A DNA stretch of 14,082 nt, from assembly GCA_035280505.1 (NCBI GenBank), contig DATEFT010000908.1, positions 1 to 14,082 on the forward strand, read 5' to 3'. A model generated the notes under the pieces. That model did no database searches. It saw nothing but the letters and a program-made list of their open reading frames with translations, and had not been told where the DNA came from. Below, one piece after another: positions 6,558-14,082 of the stretch. The translations under genes were made by a program, and so were the position numbers. This DNA is from JAKEHZ01 sp035280505 (GTDB lineage Bacteria; Acidobacteriota; Blastocatellia; RBC074). Each line of letters begins with the position of its first letter. Positions within the stretch are counted from its first letter, which is position 1.

Positions 6558-7178
6558 ATGCGACCACTCAATCCACACCGCCACCGTCCACCCGGACATC
6601 CTCACCCCGATCATTTAAATGCGGAGGAGATTCTTGAACGCAATATCAGGACGATGATCGACTATCATCGCCAGGAGGAGGAGAAGAAATCCATTCGGGA
6701 CCGAATCGCGGATGCACTGACGGCCTTCTCCGGCAGTATGATGTTCGTCTACCTCCATGCCATCTGGTTTGGCGCCTGGATTATCTTCAATCTCGGTTGG
6801 TTCCATCTGCAGCCATTCGATCCATTCCCGTTCGGCTTGCTGACCATGATTGTCTCGCTCGAGGCGATCTTCCTCTCCACTTTTGTCTTAATCAGCCAGA
6901 ACCGGGCCGGAGCTGTGGCTGATAAGCGTGCGGACCTGGATCTGCAGATCGATCTCTTTGCCGAACATGAGATCACACGGCTCATCACGATGGTGGACGC
7001 GATCGCCACCCATCTCGGCGTGGAACCTCTCAAAAATCCGGAATTGGGCGACTTGAAAAAAGATGTGATGCCGATGCACGTGCTGGAGAAGATTAAATCG
7101 CTGAATGATCAGGCGAGAGAAGCCGCACGCCATCATCAAGACCAGACTGACCAGAGCCATATAGAGTCTGGCATCTGA
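6558..7178 (+). CDS. DUF1003 membrane protein
   Basis: The 206-residue product carries the full DUF1003 (PF06210) signature. D-x-x-A-x-x-x-GS-MMFVYLHAIWF (51-71) forms the first membrane helix. F-DPFPFGLLTMIVSLEAIFLS-FVLISQNR (87-116) forms the second. Then a cytosolic helix follows with D-K-RADLDLQIDLFAEHEITRL (122-142). The N-terminal 40 residues are His/Pro-rich and then charged. The family is found in many bacteria, often beside Mg/Co transport or stress genes, and has no established biochemical role. The start is good: GGAGGAAG lies about 10 bases upstream of the ATG. It converges on the response-regulator gene, with 52 bp between the stops. That gap holds GTTCC/GGAAC arms at 7222-7238, a weak candidate for a shared terminator. 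Confidence 0.88.
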   Translation: MRPLNPHRHRPPGHPHPDHLNAEEILERNIRTMIDYHRQEEEKKSIRDRIADALTAFSGSMMFVYLHAIWFGAWIIFNLGWFHLQPFDPFPFGLLTMIVSLEAIFLSTFVLISQNRAGAVADKRADLDLQIDLFAEHEITRLITMVDAIATHLGVEPLKNPELGDLKKDVMPMHVLEKIKSLNDQAREAARHHQDQTDQSHIESGI

Positions 7179-7230
7179 GCACGCTAAATCCGACGGAACA
7201 TGGGCTTGTAACTCGATTCCGGTTCCGCAC

Positions 7231-7608
7231 TCAGGAACGGGGCCGCCCGGGGGTTGCCAGGCTGTCGACCGCGGCGCGTAAATCGTCGTTGAAATTTGGC
7301 CCTTTACTGACTAAGCCCTGTGCCTCCAGGCTGGCGAGCCATGACTCGCTCATCTCCTCGGAGGTCACGAAAATGATCGGCGTCTGTTTGTCAAAGGAGC
7401 GGATCGAGCGGCAGACTTCCAATCCCGTCCCATCCGGCAGATGGAAATCGAGGAGAAGGAGATCAAATTTCTCGCTGGTCAGCAGGCGGAGCGCGTCGGC
7501 CTTAGTCCGGGCTGGAATCACGTCGTAACTTTTCAGAATGGAGGAGATGAGTCTAAAAGTCTCCTCATGATCTTCGACGGACAAGATTTTCTTTCGCGAT
7601 TGGCTCAC
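7231..7608 (-). CDS. Stand-alone receiver (single-domain response regulator)
   Basis: The 125-residue product is one REC domain with no output domain. The catalytic set is complete: acidic pair Glu12-Asp13 (SVEDH), phosphoacceptor Asp54 (LLLDFHLPDG), Thr82 (FVTSE) and Lys102 (VSKGPN). Such proteins relay phosphate to histidine phosphotransfer proteins or act by protein-protein contact, like CheY and Spo0F. It lies next to the giant hybrid kinase but points away from it. It has a close paralogue at 12531-12884, which has lost its phosphoacceptor. The ribosome site is weak. The upstream side holds TATCCTA and dyad elements (7632-7688). Confidence 0.88.
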   Translation of the reverse strand: MSQSRKKILSVEDHEETFRLISSILKSYDVIPARTKADALRLLTSEKFDLLLLDFHLPDGTGLEVCRSIRSFDKQTPIIFVTSEEMSESWLASLEAQGLVSKGPNFNDDLRAAVDSLATPGRPRS

Positions 7609-7631
7609 TGGAGATCGTGCTCACCGACTTT

Positions 7632-7688
7632 CTATTTAGGATAGAATTACCGGGTAACTAGATTCCCTATTATACCAGGGAACTCCCT
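7632..7688. promoter_or_regulatory. Dyad cluster upstream of the response-regulator gene
   Basis: Three nested elements lie just ahead of the minus-strand response regulator. CTATTTAGGATAG (7632-7644) is an imperfect dyad whose complement contains TATCCTA. TTCCCT (7663-7668) pairs with AGGGAA (7677-7682) around eight AT-rich bases. AGGGA (7677-7681) pairs again with TCCCT (7684-7688). The repeated TTCCCT/AGGGAA half-sites look operator-like. Which protein would bind, and which gene is controlled, cannot be told. Confidence 0.35.
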
Positions 7689-7825
7689 GATACATGCAAA
7701 GGACTGGCAAACAGTCGCAATTCCGCCTATATTTAAAGCTACTGAATCTACGTTTCTGTTTCAAACTTTCGTTGTCCTGGGTCGTGATCTTTCAACGGGC
7801 GGATGAAAACTCAAAACTGAAATAA

Positions 7826-8083
7826 CCATCCACCGAGCCCGTTATTATTTATGCATCTGCTGGACGGAGGTCAGACCCGAGTTCCTTCAACGAACTGATT
7901 GCCATCTTCAGGCGCAAAGATTATGATTCGGCGATCCGACGGTGGCTCTCCCCAACCAAGCAACCGTCAAGAGGTCAGGTCGATGCCGACGATCAACTGA
8001 TCCGGGATCGGACTTGGGCCGCACAGCATCTGCGCCGGCTGGTCTGCACTCTGTTTCCGGAGCGTGGTCTTAACCTAGCTTGA
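7826..8083 (+). pseudogene. Open frame without a start codon, possible gene remnant
   Basis: The gap 7609-8178 (570 bp) is mostly non-coding, but holds 85 sense codons after an in-frame TAA at 7823-7825, ending at a TGA at 8081-8083. There is no ATG, GTG or TTG in it. From about 7883 the translation looks protein-like: SFNELIAIFRRKDYDSAIRR, later RTWAAQHLRRLVCTLFPERG. It has mixed charged and aliphatic residues and GC-leaning third positions. I do not recognise the family. It could be the tail of a broken gene, part of which was lost when the surrounding signalling genes were rearranged, or chance. Nothing else in the gap looks coding. The AGGA-led start of the kinase gene follows 95 bp later. 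Confidence 0.3.
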
Positions 8084-8178
8084 AACAGAGCCCTGCCAGG
8101 CTAGCCTGCGACTCTTCCTTCATCAATCTAAATTTATCAGTGAGGCGTTTATTCCGGCTTCTGAAGTAGGAATATTTT

Positions 8179-11100
8179 ATGGAGAACGATCATCCACAAG
8201 CTCAAAATTCCCCGCGGCTACGGATTCTGCTGGCTGACGACAACGCGGATCTGCGCGATTATGTCCGGCGACTACTCGGCCGGGAGTATGATGTGATCGT
8301 CGTCGGCGATGGCCTCGCGGCATTGAGGTCCGCCCGGGAGCGGACGCCTGATCTGGTGTTGACCGATGTCATGATGCCGGGGCTGGGCGGGTTCGGGCTG
8401 CTCAAAGAGTTGCGCGCTGACGATCGGCTAAAGTCCGTGCCGGTCATTCTGCTCTCCGCTCGGGCAGGTGAGGAATCACGTGTCGAAGGCCTGGAAATGG
8501 GGGCCGACGATTATCTGATCAAGCCCTTCAGCGCCGGTGAATTGCTGGCGCGGGTCTCGGTTCGGCTGGAGTTGGCGAGGATGCGCGCGCAATTGGATCA
8601 GGAGCGCGCGACAATGGCTAATCTCTTCAACCAGTTACCGATGCCGACCGCGGTGCTGCGAGGTCCGGAACTCATCTTCGAACTGGCGAATCCAGCCTAC
8701 CTTCAGGCCATTGGCGGTCGGGACATTCTGGGCCAGCCGTTGCTGAAGGCAATCCCCGAATTTCGAGGAGCCGGCCTCGATGATTCATTACGTCGCGTGA
8801 TGCAGACCGGGATTGCCCAGGTTGGACATGAAGTCTACCTCGAGGTGGAACGCGGCTCGGGCCGGCCTGAAGAGACCTATTGGACGTTCATCTATGCACC
8901 GCTAAACAGTACCGGCGACCGAATTGAGAGTGTCATTGCGATTTGGAATGAGGTTACGGACCAGGTTAAATCGCGTCGAAATCTAGAGATTCTCACGAAC
9001 CGGTTAACCGCTCAATTAACCACCCGTGCCCGCAACGAGCAGCAGTTGGCCGAGCAAGCGCGGCTCTTAGACCTCAGCAATGACATGATCTTCATTCGTG
9101 ACGTGAATGGCCGCATCACCTACTGGAACCATGGCGCGATCGAACGTTATGGTTATACCCGGGAAGAGGCCCAGGGAAGAGTTTCACACGAGTTATTGCG
9201 GACCGTCTTTCCTGAATTGCCTGACCGGATCAACGAAAAATTTCTTCGCGACGGCCACTGGGAGGGCGAACTCATCCACACTTGCAAGGATGGCTCGAAG
9301 ATGATCGCGCTGAGTCGCTGGCAGCTCGACCGTGACGCGCAGGGAAATCCCGCTTCAGTTCTCGAATCGAACACGGATATTACCGAGCGCAAACGGGCAG
9401 ACGCTGAGCGAGCGCACCTGGCGGCGATTGTCGATTCTTCGGACGACGCCATCATCAGCAAAGACTTGAATGGGATCATTACGAGTTGGAACCGGGGCGC
9501 GGAAAAGCTCTTCGGTTATCAGGCGACGGAAGTCATCGGTCACTCGGTGACGATCCTTATTCCTCCAAATCGGATCGACGAAGAGCCGCAAATCCTCGAA
9601 CGACTCAGGCGGGGCGAGCGGATTGACCATTACGAGACCGTGCGTCGAGGCAAGGATGGCAGCGAGCTTGACATTTCGCTCACCATCTCGCCTATTCGAG
9701 ATAAGGCCGGAAAGATCATCGGCGCCTCGAAGGTCGCCCGCGACATCACTGAACGCAAACGGGCCGAGGCGTTGTTGAGCCGACGCACCGCCCAATTCGA
9801 GACGCTGCTCAATGAAGCGCCGCTGGGGGTCTACCTGGTCGACGCCGACTTCCGCATTCGACAGGTGAATCCGACCGCCCTCCCGGTCTTCGGCGATATT
9901 CCGGACCTGATCGGCCGGGATTTCGGCGAGGTGATGCAGATCCTCTGGCCGCAAGCGTACGCGGATGAAATCGTCCAGATCTTCCGACACACGCTCGATA
10001 CCGGGGAGTCCTACGTGACGCCCGAGCGGATTGAGAAACGCCTTGATCGCGGAGTAATCGAGTATTATGAGTGGCAAATCAATCGGATCCCGCTCCCGGA
10101 TGGGCGTCATGGAATCGTCTGCTATTTCCGGGATATTTCCATCCAGGTGCGCGCGCGTGAGACGATCGAGGTCAGAGAAGAACGCTACCGTTCTCTGGTC
10201 TCCGTCATTACTAACGTCTTGTGGATCAGCGACGCGGAGGGGCGATTCGTTACCCCACAGTCGATCTGGGCGGCCTACACCGGGCAGAACTGGGACGAGG
10301 CCCGTGGCTTCGGCTGGCTGAACGCCATCCATCCTGATGACCGCGAAAAGATCTGGCTTAACTGGCAAGACTGCAAGGCCGGAACCATGTATCAGGGTGG
10401 AGGGCGGCTCTGGCATGCGGAGAGTCGACAGTATCGCTACTTCGAATCACGTGCCATCTGTGTGCTAAATTCCGACGGTAGCGTCCGCGAATGGATCGGC
10501 GCCTGCACGGATGTGCATGAGCGAAAATTGGCGGAAGAGAGCATTCGCGAAACTCAAGCCCAACGCCTGGCCGAAGAGCAGCGGAGCGCCGAGCAATTGC
10601 GTCGGCTCAATCGGGCGGCTGACGAGATCAACGATGCGACATCCGTTGAGGAGGTGCTGAGCTTAACCGCCACCCGAGCCCGAGAGTTGATCGGCGCTCA
10701 TCTATCTTCCCTCAAGTTGGTTCCCGGCGGCGACCTGGAGCAATCGCAAACCTTTTCTTCTCAGTCGAAGCAGTACGCTGCCTGGCAGAGCCATGAGACT
10801 CGGGAGACCGACCAAGAAATAGACTCCGCTGTCTACCGAGACAAGCAGGCGTTGCGCTTAACTCGAAATGAACTCGGAGCCCGCCTCATTGGATGTCTGG
10901 CCGTGCCACTCTGTGACCGGAATGACGAATGCCAGGGGGTCCTGCGACTTTCGGACAAAGACGAAGGCGAGTTCACCGCCGCTGATGAAGCTCTGTTGAT
11001 GCAACTGGCGCAGACCGCCTCGATCGCCCTCAGGAACCAGCAACTTTATGAGCGGGAGCAGTCGGCGCGCCTCGCCGCCGAAGACGCCGCGCGCGCGAAG

Positions 11101-12225
11101 GATGAATTCATCGCCGTCGTCTCACACGAACTGCGCTCACCTCTCAATTCGATCCTCGGTTGGATTCGTCTGCTGCAGACGAAGTATGGTGATGATCCTT
11201 ATCTGAGGCAGGGAATGGAGACCATCGAGCGCGCCGGTCGGGCGCAATTGCGTCTGATTGAGGATCTTCTCGATACGGCGCGGATCATCAGCGGCAAGCT
11301 CCGGCTCGAAGTCGGGCCGGTCGAGCCCGCCCGGATCATCATTGAGGCGATCGATACCATCCGCCCCGCAGTCGAAAGTAAGGGGGTCGTAATCATTCCG
11401 AGGCTCGATCCCGAGGCCGGGCAGATCACCGGCGACCCGGAGCGTTTGCAACAGGTCGTCTGGAACTTGATCTCGAATGCCGTCAAGTTCACACCGGTAG
11501 GCGGGAGGATCGAAGTCGAACTCAGGCGCGGCCCCTCCGACGTGCGGATCATCGTCCGAGACACCGGCGAAGGCATCTCCTCCGATTTGCTTCCTCAGAT
11601 CTTTGATCGATTCAAACAAGGGGATACCTCCGCCTCGCGCCGGTCCGGTGGGCTGGGATTGGGTCTGGCGCTCGTCAAAAACCTCGTTGAGTTGCATGGG
11701 GGAACAGTCAAAGCCGAGAGCCCCGGCCGGCAGTTGGGGACGACCTTCACCGTCAGCTTGCCGGTCCGTGCGGTGCTGGCCAAAACCAGCTCAGTTGCGA
11801 GGTCGAGATCTATGACCCTCGAGTCCCGGCTGACCGGGCTCCGCGTGCTGGTGGTGGATGACGAAGCGGAGGCTCGCGAGATGGTCGAGATGACCCTCAC
11901 CATGAGTGGGGCGCTGGTCACTCAGGCCGACTCCGCAGCGGCCGCCCTCGCCTTGATCGAGTCCACCGCCGGTGAAGGACCGTTCGACATTCTCGTCTGT
12001 GACATCGGAATGCCCGACGAAGATGGCTATAGTTTAATGAGAAAGGTGCGAACACTTGAGGATGAAAGGCTGCGCCAAATTCCGGCGATAGCCTTGACGG
12101 CCTTTTCACGCACTGAGGACCGAATCAAGGCGCTAGGCGCAGGGTATCAGATGCATCTCGCCAAGCCGGTTGAGCCGGAGGAACTCGTGATCGTCGTAGC
12201 CAGTATGAGCGGCAGCCAGGTCTGA
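8179..12225 (+). CDS. Giant hybrid histidine kinase: REC-PAS(x5)-GAF-HisKA-HATPase-REC
   Basis: The product has 1348 residues and no membrane segment, so it is a cytosolic sensor. Domains in order are as follows. REC1 (about 14-130) has Asp20/Asp21, phosphoacceptor Asp63, Ser93 and Lys115. PAS domains lie at about 148-265, 290-405, 412-530, 537-660 and 667-785, several ending in the (D)ITERKRA linker. GAF is at about 805-955. HisKA has the phospho-His983 in VSHELRSP. HATPase_c has the N box Asn1096/Asn1100, G1 DTGEG (1128-1132) and G2 GGLGLGLAL (1158-1166). REC2 (about 1220-1340) has Asp1227/1228, Asp1275, Thr1307 and Lys1329. It should autophosphorylate at His983 and pass phosphate to REC2 and on through a phosphotransfer protein not present here. 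REC1 lets another kinase tune it. AGGA lies 7 bases before the ATG. It has no DNA-binding output. Confidence 0.95.
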   Translation: MENDHPQAQNSPRLRILLADDNADLRDYVRRLLGREYDVIVVGDGLAALRSARERTPDLVLTDVMMPGLGGFGLLKELRADDRLKSVPVILLSARAGEESRVEGLEMGADDYLIKPFSAGELLARVSVRLELARMRAQLDQERATMANLFNQLPMPTAVLRGPELIFELANPAYLQAIGGRDILGQPLLKAIPEFRGAGLDDSLRRVMQTGIAQVGHEVYLEVERGSGRPEETYWTFIYAPLNSTGDRIESVIAIWNEVTDQVKSRRNLEILTNRLTAQLTTRARNEQQLAEQARLLDLSNDMIFIRDVNGRITYWNHGAIERYGYTREEAQGRVSHELLRTVFPELPDRINEKFLRDGHWEGELIHTCKDGSKMIALSRWQLDRDAQGNPASVLESNTDITERKRADAERAHLAAIVDSSDDAIISKDLNGIITSWNRGAEKLFGYQATEVIGHSVTILIPPNRIDEEPQILERLRRGERIDHYETVRRGKDGSELDISLTISPIRDKAGKIIGASKVARDITERKRAEALLSRRTAQFETLLNEAPLGVYLVDADFRIRQVNPTALPVFGDIPDLIGRDFGEVMQILWPQAYADEIVQIFRHTLDTGESYVTPERIEKRLDRGVIEYYEWQINRIPLPDGRHGIVCYFRDISIQVRARETIEVREERYRSLVSVITNVLWISDAEGRFVTPQSIWAAYTGQNWDEARGFGWLNAIHPDDREKIWLNWQDCKAGTMYQGGGRLWHAESRQYRYFESRAICVLNSDGSVREWIGACTDVHERKLAEESIRETQAQRLAEEQRSAEQLRRLNRAADEINDATSVEEVLSLTATRARELIGAHLSSLKLVPGGDLEQSQTFSSQSKQYAAWQSHETRETDQEIDSAVYRDKQALRLTRNELGARLIGCLAVPLCDRNDECQGVLRLSDKDEGEFTAADEALLMQLAQTASIALRNQQLYEREQSARLAAEDAARAKDEFIAVVSHELRSPLNSILGWIRLLQTKYGDDPYLRQGMETIERAGRAQLRLIEDLLDTARIISGKLRLEVGPVEPARIIIEAIDTIRPAVESKGVVIIPRLDPEAGQITGDPERLQQVVWNLISNAVKFTPVGGRIEVELRRGPSDVRIIVRDTGEGISSDLLPQIFDRFKQGDTSASRRSGGLGLGLALVKNLVELHGGTVKAESPGRQLGTTFTVSLPVRAVLAKTSSVARSRSMTLESRLTGLRVLVVDDEAEAREMVEMTLTMSGALVTQADSAAAALALIESTAGEGPFDILVCDIGMPDEDGYSLMRKVRTLEDERLRQIPAIALTAFSRTEDRIKALGAGYQMHLAKPVEPEELVIVVASMSGSQV

Positions 12226-12530
12226 AAAATTGAATTGGTGATTAACAGGCGACGGAAAATGAAACTGACGATCTTCGTCTGGCACTTTCTGATGTTAATG
12301 ACGGGGAGCTGCCCATTGACGCTGTAGATTGATGACCTCCAAAGCCAGGATGCGCGCCGAAGGGCGCGATCAACCGCCCTACCGGGAATATCGCCGGGAA
12401 TCATAGATCTTGTGATCCATTTTCAACGGCGCGCCGTATATTGAGGTGATGTTGCAACACCCACTATCAATCGAAAATGGCCGTGCTAACGCGCGGTCTA
12501 TAAATCCATAGAAAGAATCCATCAAGATCC
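12226..12530. other. Intergenic region with a GC hairpin and a 12-bp palindrome
   Basis: The 305 bp between the kinase and the second receiver gene hold no convincing gene. CGCGCC-GAAG-GGCGCG (12353-12368) is a perfect 6-bp stem with a tetraloop, 128 bp past the kinase stop and without a U-tract. It may terminate the kinase transcript weakly. ACGGCGCGCCGT (12426-12437) is a perfect 12-bp palindrome about 95 bp ahead of the receiver gene and could be an operator. Confidence 0.4.
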
Positions 12531-12884
12531 ATGCCCCCACAAATGCGTATTCTTTGTGTTGACGCTCACAAGGATGCTTGCGAACTCATCGCCGCGATCC
12601 TGGAAGACTGCCAGGTGATCTCAGCTCACACTAAAGCTGAAGCGCTCCATCTGGCGACGAGCGAGAAGCTTGACCTTTTTATCATTGGTGATCGGCTACC
12701 GGATGGAACGGGGCTGGAGATTTGTCTATTTATTCGGACGTTCAACCAACAAACGCCGATCATTTTTGCGACTTTTGAGAGAATGCCGCGGTTACAACTG
12801 GAGAACCTTGGCGCGCAGGGCTTAGTGATGAAGGGACCCAATTTCTTCGATAACTTGTGCGCAGCCGTCTCAAATGTGAATTGA
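12531..12884 (+). CDS. Stand-alone pseudo-receiver, paralogue of the upstream response regulator
   Basis: The 117-residue product aligns without gaps to the receiver encoded at 7231-7608 over about 110 residues, with about 55% identity (my hand count, 61 identities). Shared blocks include LPDGTGLE, QTPIIF, AQGLV and KGPNF. The active site is not kept. The phosphoacceptor column has Gly53 (IIGDRLPDG against LLLDFHLPDG), with an Asp one position later. The second acidic residue is Ala12. Thr (IIFATF) and Lys (VMKGPN) remain. It is therefore likely phosphorylation-independent, acting as a constitutive or competitive partner if expressed. The start is uncertain: ATG at 12531 or at 12543, both with weak ribosome sites. 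The frame is intact, which argues against simple decay. Confidence 0.82.
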   Translation: MPPQMRILCVDAHKDACELIAAILEDCQVISAHTKAEALHLATSEKLDLFIIGDRLPDGTGLEICLFIRTFNQQTPIIFATFERMPRLQLENLGAQGLVMKGPNFFDNLCAAVSNVN

Positions 12885-13400
12885 CGCGTTCGCAATCAGC
12901 GTTCGAGAGCGATGAAACCACGCACCATTTGAAAAATGGCCGCGCCTCACGGTTGATCCAGGGCAATCGCGATTGCTGAATGAAGTGGCCGGTTTGCCGA
13001 TCTACCTGCCACCGCATTGCGCATTGATTGCTTCCGGCATAGAGTTTATGATTTGATAGCGTAATGACGGTGCTGGAACCTATGATTGAGCTCGGTCGAG
13101 GCTGGAAAATATTAATTCAGCATCCGGTCCGGCCGGTACAAGGTTTGCTGCAAGTTACGTTACGATTGTTTCCGGTGTTGCGGTATTGCCCTGATTAAGA
13201 CGTGGGCCGTGCCGTCTGCTCCGACCTCTCCGACAATCAACCCCTTAACGCGGTTCTTCTTCCATTTGTCAGTCTGGTCTGCAGGACCTGGGTGGGTGGC
13301 ATGCTGAGTGCCAATCTATGTCAGGCGCAGGCCGATTAACATCTATCGCGTGGCTGGTTAATCCGATGGCCGCTTCATCGGGCGGTTGTAAGGACAACTT
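12885..13400. other. Intergenic region with a 14-bp palindrome
   Basis: In these 516 bp I see no credible gene on either strand. GCAATCGCGATTGC at 12963-12976 is a perfect 14-bp palindrome, 79 bp past the receiver stop. It is operator-like rather than terminator-like. AAGGA at 13390-13394 is the ribosome site of the next gene. No U-tract hairpin was found. Confidence 0.4.
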
Positions 13401-14082
13401 ATGAGTGAATCGAATGAATCACCACTGAGGCCTGAGATTCCGGCCGCAGCCGCGCGCCCGCTCATTCTGCTGATTGGTGATCATGCCGACCAGAATGATC
13501 AGGTCCGGCGAATACTGGCTCCTAAGTACGAGATCCTTGCCGTCCCTGATGGACAATCCGCTTATCCTACCGCCACCCTCCGTCGGCCGGACCTGGTGCT
13601 CGCAGATCTCAGGATGCCGAGCCAGGACCTGGGCGAATTGCTAAGAGACCTTCGAACCGATCCGCGCACGGCCTCAATTCCGATCATTGTCCTTTCTCCC
13701 CAGGCGGAAGAGGAATCGCAGATCGAAAATCTCCTGACGGAGATGGATGACTATCTCATGATGCCGTTTAGCGATCGGGAACTGCGGGCCCGGGTCCGCC
13801 GGACGCTCAAGTTGTTCCAGATCCGAGGTGAGGCCGAAAATCGAGTCAAGAGCGTCTTTGAGAGTATTACCGACGGCTTCGTCACTTTAGATCGAGAATG
13901 GCGGTACACTTACGTCAATGCCGAGGCGGAGCGAATGCTCAATCGGGAGCGCTCGTCTCTCTTGGGCAGATCAGTCTGGGAACTATTCCCGGCGCTCAGC
14001 GAGATGGAGGCCGGGCGACAGCTACGCCGGGCAATTTCTGATCAACTCGCCTGCGAATTCGGAGGATATAGCCCCACCCTCG
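13401..14082 (+). CDS. REC-PAS sensor protein, probably a second hybrid kinase, 3' end cut by window
   Basis: There are 227 complete codons before the window ends. A receiver domain spans about 19-138 and a PAS domain starts at about 150 (VFESITDGFVTLD...YTYVNAEAERML). The arrangement matches the N-terminus of the giant kinase upstream (REC then PAS), and the PAS is of the type found in multi-PAS histidine kinases. A HisKA/HATPase part beyond the window is likely but not visible. The receiver keeps Asp27, phosphoacceptor Asp69 (VLADLRMP) and Ser99 (VLSPQ). It has Met121 in DDYLMMPF, where the invariant Lys of DDYLIKPF is expected, and Gly at the first acidic position. It is therefore an atypical receiver, possibly slow or inert in switching. 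AAGGA six bases before the ATG fixes the start. Confidence 0.85.
   Translation, partial: MSESNESPLRPEIPAAAARPLILLIGDHADQNDQVRRILAPKYEILAVPDGQSAYPTATLRRPDLVLADLRMPSQDLGELLRDLRTDPRTASIPIIVLSPQAEEESQIENLLTEMDDYLMMPFSDRELRARVRRTLKLFQIRGEAENRVKSVFESITDGFVTLDREWRYTYVNAEAERMLNRERSSLLGRSVWELFPALSEMEAGRQLRRAISDQLACEFGGYSPTL

Noticed and set aside
7220..7240. GTTCC/GGAAC stem between the convergent DUF1003 and response-regulator genes as a bidirectional terminator
   Set aside because: The stem has only five base pairs, lacks a U-tract and overlaps the response-regulator stop codon; too weak to annotate as a terminator.
9355..10416. 353-codon open frame on the minus strand
   Set aside because: It lies wholly inside and antisense to the PAS region of the giant kinase gene, which has unambiguous domains. 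It has no domain or ribosome site and is a codon-bias shadow.
11137..11697. 186-codon minus-strand open frame
   Set aside because: It is antisense to the HisKA/HATPase part of the kinase, where the sense frame carries every catalytic motif.
12259..12327. 22-codon hydrophobic ORF (MKLTIFVWHFLMLMTGSC...)
   Set aside because: It resembles a signal or leader peptide, but is very short, has no clear ribosome site, no regulated gene directly after it and no attenuator hairpin tied to it.
1..14082. Mobile element, integrase, CRISPR or phage genes
   Set aside because: No transposase or integrase motif, no regularly spaced repeats and no terminal inverted repeats with target duplications were found. 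The LigD relic alone does not show mobility.

Overview
The window looks like chromosomal DNA from a GC-rich, free-living bacterium. Most genes are preceded by recognisable Shine-Dalgarno sequences and there is a heavy load of multi-PAS hybrid sensor kinases. The gene set (GH1-like glycosidase, BON protein, DUF1003 protein, PhoU-like protein, pyruvate-oxidase-like enzyme, large hybrid kinases) would fit a soil bacterium such as an acidobacterium. That assignment is inference only: no rRNA or other taxonomic marker is present. No tRNA, CRISPR array, insertion sequence or integrase was seen.

Left part (1-4690). The 3' part of a GH1/clan GH-A glycosidase gene (+) ends at 913 and faces a minus-strand block. 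Read in transcription order from about 4335 leftwards, that block holds a secreted two-BON-domain protein, a doubtful small secreted ORF, a 584-residue ThDP-dependent enzyme of the pyruvate oxidase/acetolactate synthase family, and a small four-helix membrane protein.

Middle (4691-7608). An orphan PhoU-like protein (+) is followed by a small single-span membrane protein. Overlapping the latter by ATGA is a 56-codon reading frame that I recognise as the C-terminal end of a LigD polymerase (NHEJ primase) domain, a gene relic. A small C-x-H...C-x-x-C putative zinc protein (-), a DUF1003 membrane protein (+) with a long, hairpin-rich leader, and a single-domain response regulator (-) follow.

Right part (7609-14082). 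This is a two-component signalling island. A 1348-residue hybrid kinase has the order REC-PAS x5-GAF-HisKA-HATPase-REC. It is followed by a second stand-alone receiver, which is a close paralogue of the first, and then by the start of a second REC-PAS sensor protein that runs off the window. The pattern RR / REC-kinase / RR' / REC-kinase' suggests a duplicated module. In the downstream copies key receiver residues have changed: RR' has Gly at the phosphoacceptor position and Ala in the acidic pocket, and the receiver of kinase' has Met in place of the invariant Lys. I see these degenerate (pseudo-)receivers and the LigD relic as the most interesting items in the window.
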